DNA of 64,000 nt from Ricinus communis. Its lineage: Eukaryota > Streptophyta > Magnoliopsida > Malpighiales > Euphorbiaceae. Location of the stretch: positions 1,178,001-1,242,000 of the forward strand of contig NC_063265.1 of the NCBI RefSeq assembly GCF_019578655.1, read 5' to 3'. Shown here piece after piece: positions 57,059-64,000 of this stretch; within the stretch, counting starts at the first letter, position 1, and every line of letters begins with the position of its first letter. The translations under genes and the position numbers were made by a program. The notes under the pieces were generated by a model that ran no database searches, was not told the DNA's origin, and saw nothing but the letters and a program-made list of their open reading frames with translations.

Positions 57059-57319
57059 AACTTGGAGTTCCTATAACTTCACAGCTAAACAACCAAAAGG
57101 CGTCTCATGTGATTAGTTCCAACTTTTTACATATATGTTATCAATCATTCCCCACCCTATTTTGATGTGCAATTCGATTCATTCATGTATCCCCGTACCT
57201 TAGAGAGCTGTCATCCTAGAAGCCTGCCAGAAGCCGCTCCTTATCCAGGCATACTATCTTTTACCCCGGCATTTATTTCCTACCCTCATCGAACCGCTTC
57301 TCTAGGTTAGGCTGTCACA
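57059..57319 (-). repeat. Truncated LTR of a Cassandra-like TRIM
   Basis: About 261 bp matching the corresponding part of 57,530-57,804. It ends cleanly at GCTGTCACA (57,319). Its other end is cut within the 5S-like part, so most of the 5S-like segment is gone. Confidence 0.8.
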
Positions 57320-57376
57320 TGCCCACCAACTTTCGCCTGGTTCGTCCTCGAATCACACATCTACTAGAAAGGTCCT

Positions 57377-57388
57377 GCTCTGATACCA
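57377..57388 (-). other. Primer-binding site of the TRIM
   Basis: TGGTATCAGAGC on the minus strand, two bases after the LTR end. Confidence 0.85.
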
Positions 57389-57390
57389 TT

Positions 57391-57593
57391 TGTAACGACC
57401 CAGAACTAAATAACATAAGATATTGTCCGCTTCGTCCCCCTACTGGCCTCACAGTTTTGTCCCTTTAACGGGTTTGAGAACTTCCTAGGAGGTCCCCCAT
57501 CCTAGAATTTCTCTGAACTAAGCACAATTAACTTTGGAGTTCCTACAACTCCACAGCCAAACAACTAAAAGGTGCCTCATGTGATTAGTTTCA

Positions 57594-57624
<31 letters not shown>

Positions 57625-57804
57625 TATCAACCATTCCCCACCCTATTTCGATGTGCAATTCGATTCATTCATGTACTCCCAGTACCTTAGAGTGTTGCCA
57701 TCCTAGAAACCTACCAGAAGCCGCTCCTTGTCCAAGCATCCTATCTTTTACCAGCATTCACTTCCCGCCCTTGTTGAACCGCTTCTTTAGGTCAGGCTGT
57801 CACA
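57391..57804 (-). repeat. Complete LTR of the Cassandra-like TRIM
   Basis: Minus strand: begins TGTGACAGCC at 57,804 and ends GGTCGTTACA at 57,391. Contains the 5S-like segment and a (TA)n run at 57,599-57,624 that is shorter in the other copy. Confidence 0.82.
57476..57543 (-). other. 5S-rRNA-like segment in the TRIM LTR
   Basis: The minus strand reads GGAGTTCC, AAGTTAATTGTGCTTAG, then GGATGGGGGACCTCCTAGGA and AAGTTCTC. This follows the order and spacing of the plant 5S rRNA internal promoter (A box, intermediate element, C box), with several substitutions in the A box. It is not a functional 5S gene by length. Confidence 0.8.
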
Positions 57805-58721
57805 GAAGTGTGCCACTAAAAGCACTTGATAAGACAGTTTTGTTATCCAAGTCAAATTCAAAGGCAATCAACATTGAGCAATCCAACTATTCCAAGTACC
57901 AAAGCCTCAATATGTCTTCACCTTAAGCCATCTTTCTAAGGTCCACTATATAAAACTCCACACCTATAGAAATTTACATGGTCAATTCACCAATAATGAC
58001 TTCTTGCTCCAAGAAATAAAATAAAGGGAACACCTTGAGTAAGGGCAAATGCATCGTTTCTTCAAGATAATTCCTAATGAACCTTTCGTGACGAGAAGCT
58101 TATAAGTGGTTTTATCTTCTCTTGTCATGTCACTACTAATTCTTTCTTATGCTTTCTCCCTATAATTTTTCATGTTTATACTTTTCTATGTTGCAATGTC
58201 AGCATTTCTATCACTGACAAGTTGGTAGCTTTGATTAGAATTTAGTGGGTTAGAATTCTTTCGATTAACTTAGTGTAAAAAGCCATGGTATCAATGATTT
58301 TCAATTTGTGCTATTTTAATTACTAAAATTGATTGTGTTAGAGATCAGATAACCACTTCTAACAAAATTGTTTATGTGGGACGTACTTTTAATGCATTAT
58401 AACTTCCATACAAGACTTATTCTTATGACTTGTATATTTCGAGGTATTCCAAGAAGGTTTGCCCGAGAATATGGAAATAATCGGTCAACTCTAGTGATCC
58501 TATAGATCCCCTTTAGTAAGCTTCAAAATTTTAAGTTTAATTATTAAATTTTATTAATTTTTATTTATAATAGCAATGGTCGTATGACTTATTTATTGAT
58601 TCTGATTCATATCAAATTAATTTTTACCTATAATAACAACAGGATATAAACACAAATTAATCGTAAAGATACATCTTTAATAAAATTAGATTCCAATTTA
58701 ATCGGTTATTCACTAGCAAGA

Positions 58722-58765
<44 letters not shown>

Positions 58766-59461
58766 CAAAATTGCTCTATTTTTTTTACTATTATAAAATT
58801 AAATAAAATACTATCATAATTTCTATTGAAATTTCGACAATATTTTCCTTAATAATTGATCCAAACTTCCCGTAAAATGGGTTCATATTCCTATAGAAAA
58901 TACACTTCTAATATAAACATCGGAGTTGGGTACCAAACTACATTTTCTTACCCGCCCTGTACATCACAACATATTTCAGCAATAAAATTCAACACACATA
59001 AAATTTATTACATAAAATTTATTATTAATTCTAGAACACAACAATATTAATTAAATTAACCTAATCACATATATATTTAAAAATTACAGATATATGTATA
59101 TAAGATGTAATAAAAAAATTAAACTAAAACAATAATTAATAAACTAAGACAATTAAAAGAAATAGAAATTAATTTTTTTTTTCAAAAGTAAAATGTAATA
59201 AAAATAAATAAAGTGTATGTACAACACATATATAAGAAAAAAATTATGAAAAATATAAAGGCAACAAAATAAAAATAAAACAATAATTAACAACTAATAG
59301 ACAACTAAATGCATTAAATAAATATAATTTAACACAATATTAATATCAAATAAAAAATACAGAAATTAAAAATAATACAAGTAAAAAAATTGAAATATTA
59401 CCTTTTTTTTTTCTTTTCCTTTTCCTTATTTTTTCTTCTTCTCCTCATTTTTTTTCTAAGA

Positions 59462-59492
<31 letters not shown>

Positions 59493-59496
59493 TATT
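57805..59496. other. AT-rich non-genic stretch
   Basis: No gene recognised. Holds (TA)n runs at 58,722-58,764 and 59,473-59,494 and poly(A/T) patches. Confidence 0.5.
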
Positions 59497-59622
59497 TACC
59501 AAATAGAGACTAACAAGTTTCTGGTGTGCAGGATCCTCAGACGAGGCAAGCATATAGCATACACTTGTTAAATCTTAAATAGAAATGGAAAAATAAGGAA
59601 AAATAAGATTAAAATAACAAAA
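59497..59622 (-). repeat. Pararetrovirus leader-like repeat, copy B1
   Basis: A 126-bp block matching 60,725-60,850 with few differences. On the minus strand it has a TATA-like TCTATTTAAG and ends at TATTTGGTA, just where the primer-binding site would start. The site itself is cut off in this copy. Confidence 0.75.
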
Positions 59623-59851
59623 TCTTATTAATGGATGAACAAATATACAAACTTTGAAACCAAAGCTTTAAAATGATACAAACTTTGAAATAAACGCTTT
59701 AAAATGAAAGCTTCAAACAAAAGAAATATAACTTACAAGAGTAGTTGAATACAAGAGGAAGGTGATTTCTCACTATCACTCTCACACTTTCTTTTCTCAC
59801 TATATTTCTAATGGTATGACTTGAAGAATACCAGAGTTTCTTATTCTTTTT

Positions 59852-60655
59852 CAGTTTGGATGGTTTGGTTTTCTCCGACCTTCCATTCTAGAGTCTTGTT
59901 CCTTACAGTAATAGGACTAATGAGTTTTTCTTTGAAATGATAAAGAATACTATTTTCTTTGCAATAAATCTGAAACCAATCAAAAAATTTGATTTGAATT
60001 CTATTTTGTATGCAAAATTGGTAGTATCTTTCTTGGATAATGTCATTTTCTTGTAGAAAATGTTTAAAAAATTAAAGTTTTTTGGAATGGTTTTTCTTTG
60101 AATAGAAATCTTCATGTAAAAGCTTTTTATTGATTTGAGAATCTTTTGAAATCATATTGATTTCTGCTTCTAGATTTTGGATTATTGCAGATGGTGATGG
60201 TGAAGAGGGGGTAGAGACGGTCTCTATATCATCATTCTTTTTTGGTTCATTGTAAACAGGTCTAGGGATATTGCTTTGGTAATCAACATTTTGTAATATG
60301 GTGTTTGAGCTTGGTACATCAGATGTTGAACATCTTGGTTATGTTTATGATGGAGTTGGTTCTTTGTAAAGGGCATAAAATAATATAAGGTATTTATGAT
60401 ACTCTTCCAATATCTATGGTCGAGGTTGAAGAATCATCATCAGAAAATCTAGAAGAAGTTGATTTCCTATTGAATGTAAGCTTGATTTTCCCATCTGGAA
60501 ACTGGGTTATGTTTTTGAGATTTGTATTTGGCTCTGTTTGCTTTAGTGATTCAGGTTGGGTTGCACCTTCAAGGATCCATTCTTCTGGAAGAGTGATATC
60601 CTTTCATTGAATAGTTTTTGGAATAGTTGCATTGGATTTGGAAAGATCTATTTGG
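59852..60655 (-). pseudogene. Second copy of the pararetrovirus movement-protein C-terminal region, truncated
   Basis: About 804 bp closely similar to 62,836-63,638, same orientation. It covers the end of the movement-protein region and the linker after it. Stops and frame changes differ from the other copy, so both have decayed separately after duplication. The upstream end stops abruptly at 60,655, where a primer-binding-site sequence in the opposite orientation begins. Confidence 0.8.
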
Positions 60656-60664
60656 TATCAGAGC
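60653..60664 (+). other. Primer-binding-site sequence in the reverse orientation
   Basis: TGGTATCAGAGC on the plus strand, opposite to the viral reading direction. It is part of a 17-bp perfect inverted repeat with 60,718-60,734. Confidence 0.75.
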
Positions 60665-60717
60665 CAACAGGGTTCCTGGGAAGAAAAGATTTTAAAATCA
60701 TTTTAATCTGCATCACA

Positions 60718-60729
60718 GCTCTGATACCA
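60718..60729 (-). other. Pararetrovirus primer-binding site
   Basis: TGGTATCAGAGC on the minus strand at the end of leader copy B2, in the viral orientation. This is the tRNA-Met site used by caulimovirids. Confidence 0.75.
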
Positions 60730-60850
60730 AATAGAGACTAATAAGTTTCTGGTGTGCAGGATCCTCAGGCGAGGCAAGCACAGAGCATACACTTGTTAAA
60801 TCTTAAATAGAAATGGAAAAATAAGGAAAAATAAGATTAAAATAACAAAA
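60725..60850 (-). repeat. Pararetrovirus leader-like repeat, copy B2
   Basis: 126 bp matching B1 at 59,497-59,622. It joins directly to the 3' end of the coat-protein region at 60,851 and leads into the primer-binding site. Confidence 0.75.
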
Positions 60851-62835
60851 CAGAATCATTTTGTTGTTTTTCTTTCAAATCTTTGAGTTCTGTTTTAATG
60901 GCTTTGATTTCTTTTTGAAGTTCTTGGATAGTAGGGAGATGATTCTTTAATTTTTTCCCCTCTAAGTTCATAGTAAGATCATAGATGTTCTTACTAGAGG
61001 AAGGGATGAGGGTTTCAGTTTTTAGAATTTCTTTCAAAACTTGTTTTTGGATTTGAGGGTCATTAATATGCTTGACGGCTTCAAGAAGAGCTTCTTGTTG
61101 TCTAGTGAGCATATTAATTTTCTTTGAAATATCATTAGATTCTGATTCAGAATAATCGGATGAGGTTTTAATTTCATCAATTTGAAACTCTTCCTCACTA
61201 TTCGAAAATTCTGATTCAGTGGAATCAACAAGAAGAGCTGAAATTTTGCTCAAAATTTCTTCTTCTATTTGGAGCTGATGAAGTTTTTTAGAAAACTTGC
61301 AATACTTTGAAGTGTGACATTTTCTCCCTCATTTGTAGCAAGTAATTTTGCTAAAATCTTTTTTGAAATTTTATTTTAGAAATTTAGAAGAGGATGGCCT
61401 TTTATAGAAATTCTCTTTGTTTTTGGGTGCTTTCCTATTTTTGAAAAAAAACATTTTTTCTTAAAAGATTTAGAAAAATCTTCTTTGCATTTTCCTTTGC
61501 AGGTAGGGGAAGGTTCTATGGAATTATACTCAAACTGGTTACAAAACTACCTAGCTCCTGTCTAGTCTTCTTCATTTCCCATTTGAGTTGTCTTTGGAGA
61601 TAAGGTCATGGCAAATTTTCAAACTCTCTTTCTGAGTAAGGCTAACTAATTCACTATAAGTGTAGAAATCATAAGGGATCTTACCATTATGGGCTTCTCT
61701 TATGGTATTCCTAACCCTTTCACCTAGAATCTTAGGTAAACCAGCTAAGAACTTTCTTTCCAGAAAGGTTGGTTTGAATCTTCCCTAAGCATGACTTTGG
61801 TCAGGAAAGTATCTTTATAAGCTTGGAAGTTGCTAAGGTTTTTACAGGTTAGATTGCTAAGAAGCTCAGCATTCTTATCTTTTAGAAGAGAAGAGTCTCC
61901 TATGAAATGGAGGCAAATTATCAAGATTAAGGTTGACACAACATCCTCAATAGGATTTCCTAGCTCATCTAAGATGAGGGTCCCTTCTATGGTGGTTTGG
62001 ATGGCACCTAGGATTTGGAGCTACTGTGCTTGTGTGAGATGGTAATTCCACCATCCTTTAAGCTGGCCAGAAAATCCAGCTATAAAGAGCTCAGCAATGG
62101 CTTTATCGGAGGTACCACTCTGGGTTTTGTAGGCATTGGCTGCCATGGTCATCTGTTGTAAGAGACCAAGAATGTTGTATTCTGACATTCCATCTATATT
62201 CCATTCATAGATGGAAGAGGCATTGAATCTAGATTAGGTGAGGATATTATTTCTACTTTCTATCCCTAGATCTATGGCAGTATTCCTAAAAGTATGCCAA
62301 GTTAATCTAGGGGCTTGTCATCCCAATCTGTTGATGTTGAAAGGTTTTTCAGTGACACTTTCAAGCTCTGAATCATTATATTCATCGCATTGGGCTTGAT
62401 CTATAGTACTGATATTCCTACTGCTTTGAGGAGTATCGGGTACTAGGTTTTTGGAGGACTCAGAAGTGGCTAATTTGCTAAGCTGTTCCCTGACTGCTCT
62501 AACAAACTCATTTTGCTTTTGAAATTGGTCTTGACTAGGCTTTGAAATCTAGTAGGGTTTAAAGACTGGATTTTTGAGCTTTTCTGTTTGGCTTATCTCT
62601 TTTGGATGACCAGTGTTGGGAATTGGAGAGGTGAAGACTGTAGGAGGTTTTTGGATTTGGCTTTTTATCCTAACAAGTTGTTTTCCTATTGTGTTAAGAT
62701 AGGTATTTAAGAAATTGTTCTGCTAAACAATATTCTTGACATTTTTCTCAAGCTCTTCTCCTACTAATTTGTAGGGTGTGGCTTCTATTTCATTCTCTCC
62801 ATAAGAAATGGTTATTTTCCTAAGGGGAGGATGTT
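60851..62835 (-). pseudogene. Endogenous pararetrovirus coat-protein region, broken
   Basis: Minus-strand frames give a caulimovirid capsid-like region: an ASSIYEWNIDGMSEYNILGL segment near 62,165-62,225, GFSGQLKGWW near 62,055-62,085, and a C-terminal CCHC zinc knuckle near 61,311-61,352. An acidic tail follows (STESEFSNSEEEFQ near 61,180-61,225) and then a helical end. At least seven in-frame stops are visible, including a TGA in the second-cysteine position of the knuckle. The region ends at 60,851 against a leader repeat; protease and reverse transcriptase are absent. The genus was not resolved; a petuvirus or florendovirus relationship is possible. Confidence 0.75.
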
Positions 62836-63999
62836 CAGATTGGATGGTTTAGTTTTCTCCGACCTTCCATTCTGAAATCTTATTCCTTACAGAACAGGAC
62901 TAATGAGTTTTTCTTTGAAAGGATAAAGAATACTATTTTTTTTTGCAATAAATCTGAAACCAATAAAATAATTTGATTTGGATTCTGTTTTGTATGCAAA
63001 ATTGGTAGTGTCTTTCTTGGATACTATCATTTTCTTGTAAAAAATGTTTAAAAAACTAAAAAATTTTGGAATGGTTTTTCTTTGAATAGAAATCTTCATG
63101 TAAAAGCTTTTTACTGATTTGAAAATCTTTTGAAATCATGTTGATTTCTGCTTCTAGATTTTGGGTTATTGCAGATGGTGATGGTGAAGAGGGGGTAGAG
63201 ACGATCCCTATATCATCATCTTTTTTTGGTTCATTGTAATCAGGTCTAGGGATATTGCTTTGGTAATCAATATTTTGTAATATGGTGTTTGAGCTTGGTA
63301 TATCAGATGTTGAAAATCTTGGTTGTATTTGTGATGAAGTTGGTTCTTTGTAAGGGGCATAAATAACATAACGTATTTTTGATACCCTTCCAATATCTAT
63401 GGTCGAGGTTGAAGAATCATTATCAGAAAATCTAGAAGAAGTTGATTTCCTATTGAATGTAAGCTTGACTTTCCCATCTGGAAACTGGGTTATGTTTCTG
63501 AGATTTGTATTTGGCTCTGTTTGCTTTGGTGATTCAAGTTGGGTTGCACCTTCAAGGATACATTCTTCTGGAAGAGTGATATCTTTCCATTGAATAGTTT
63601 TTGGAATAGTTGCATTGGATTTAGAAAGATCTGTTTGGAGGAATAAAGTTTCTCCTTTTGGTGAGTGGAGTTTGTGTTTCAAACCAAAAGCAGAAATCAT
63701 GGCTTTGTGATGTATTTTGAAAATCAATGCTATCGAAATAGATCATTGAAGCATTTTATAATTATGTATTTTTATTTGGAGAACAATGCTCTTTAAAATA
63801 TTTTTGTCATTTAAAGAAATTGTAATGTTTGGAAAACAATTGAAAGAAATTGGTATTTTATTAAGGCTTGACTCAACAGTACCTAATAAAGAATCATAGA
63901 AATTTGTAAACCTAGCATCTCTAAGGATTGCTAAGATGGCAGTATCTAAACCTTCTCTGGTAAGGGGCTTTATTCCTACCCGGACAAGGCCTATATGAA
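62836..63999 (-). pseudogene. Endogenous pararetrovirus movement-protein region, broken and cut by the window edge
   Basis: Minus strand. At the window edge the frame reads IHIGLVRVGIKPLTREGLDT and continues into ARFTNFYDSLLG, typical of caulimovirid movement proteins of the 30K type, which carry virus between cells. A 223-codon open stretch (63,727-63,056) holds the C-terminal part and a Ser/Pro-rich linker. A stop near 63,735 and a frame change near 63,060 break it. The start lies outside the window. Confidence 0.78.
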
Positions 64000-64000
64000 T

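Larger units (their letters stand above)
57059..57804 (-). mobile_element. Cassandra-like TRIM retrotransposon, one LTR truncated
   Basis: Two LTR copies (57,059-57,319 truncated; 57,391-57,804 complete, 414 bp, TG...CA on the minus strand) flank an internal region of only 71 bp. That region has a Met-tRNA primer-binding site beside the complete LTR and a purine-rich stretch (GTTGGTGGGCA on the minus strand) beside the other. There is no coding capacity. A 5S-rRNA-like segment in the LTR, in the same direction as the element, is the hallmark of Cassandra. Confidence 0.82.

Noticed and set aside
57476..57543. Genuine 5S rRNA gene
   Set aside because: Too short, A box degenerate, and embedded in a retrotransposon LTR.
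57651..57926. 91-codon plus-strand frame
   Set aside because: Lies mostly inside the TRIM LTR and crosses its edge; antisense to the element.
60416..60610. 64-codon plus-strand frame, repeated at 63,399-63,593
   Set aside because: Occurs twice because it is the antisense of the duplicated movement-protein region; not an independent gene.

Overview
The window looks like AT-rich nuclear DNA of a eudicot plant. It has two multi-exon plant-type genes with GT/AG introns, separated by decayed retroelements. The family content (Ty3/gypsy chromoviruses, Tat/Ogre-like elements, a Cassandra-type TRIM, a CACTA end, an integrated pararetrovirus) also fits a plant. I cannot name the species from the sequence.

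Two host genes are clear, both on the minus strand. (1) 19,126-22,783: a five-exon endo-beta-1,4-mannanase (GH5 subfamily 7), open throughout, 441 aa, with a signal-anchor segment and both catalytic glutamates. (2) 37,091-41,464: a 14-exon fumarylacetoacetase (FAH), the last step of tyrosine breakdown. All expected active-site residues are visible, but exon 9 is one base short. As given, the frame shifts and stops in exon 10.

Layout: 1-3,905 minus-strand gag and LTR of a Tat/Ogre-like element; 3,906-6,540 plus-strand gag/protease of the same kind; 6,546-12,690 minus-strand chromovirus with 3' LTR, lacking its 5' end; 12,777-15,190 plus-strand 3' region and LTR of the Tat/Ogre-like family; 15.2-19.1 kb AT-rich DNA with a local tandem duplication; 19.1-22.8 kb mannanase; 22.9-27.3 kb AT-rich DNA with a four-copy GC-rich motif; about 27.3-33.1 kb plus-strand gypsy element with 5' LTR and PBS but no 3' LTR; 33.1-37.0 kb non-genic; 37.1-41.5 kb FAH; 41.5-44.5 kb non-genic; 44.6-53.1 kb a Tat-lineage element with a second RNase H, a 66-bp tandem array and an antisense extra ORF; 53.1-54.3 kb two LTR fragments fused together; 54.6-56.7 kb a CACTA-like end; 57.06-57.80 kb a Cassandra-like TRIM with a 5S-rRNA-like segment in its LTR; 59.5-64.0 kb a rearranged, broken endogenous pararetrovirus (movement-protein and coat-protein regions only).

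No new functional system is convincingly present. The points most worth a second look are the FAH frameshift, the rearranged pararetrovirus with two primer-binding sites in inverted orientation, the Tat element with its antisense ORF and satellite-like array, the Cassandra TRIM, and the head-to-head split of the Ogre-like element. All retroelement reading frames are broken.
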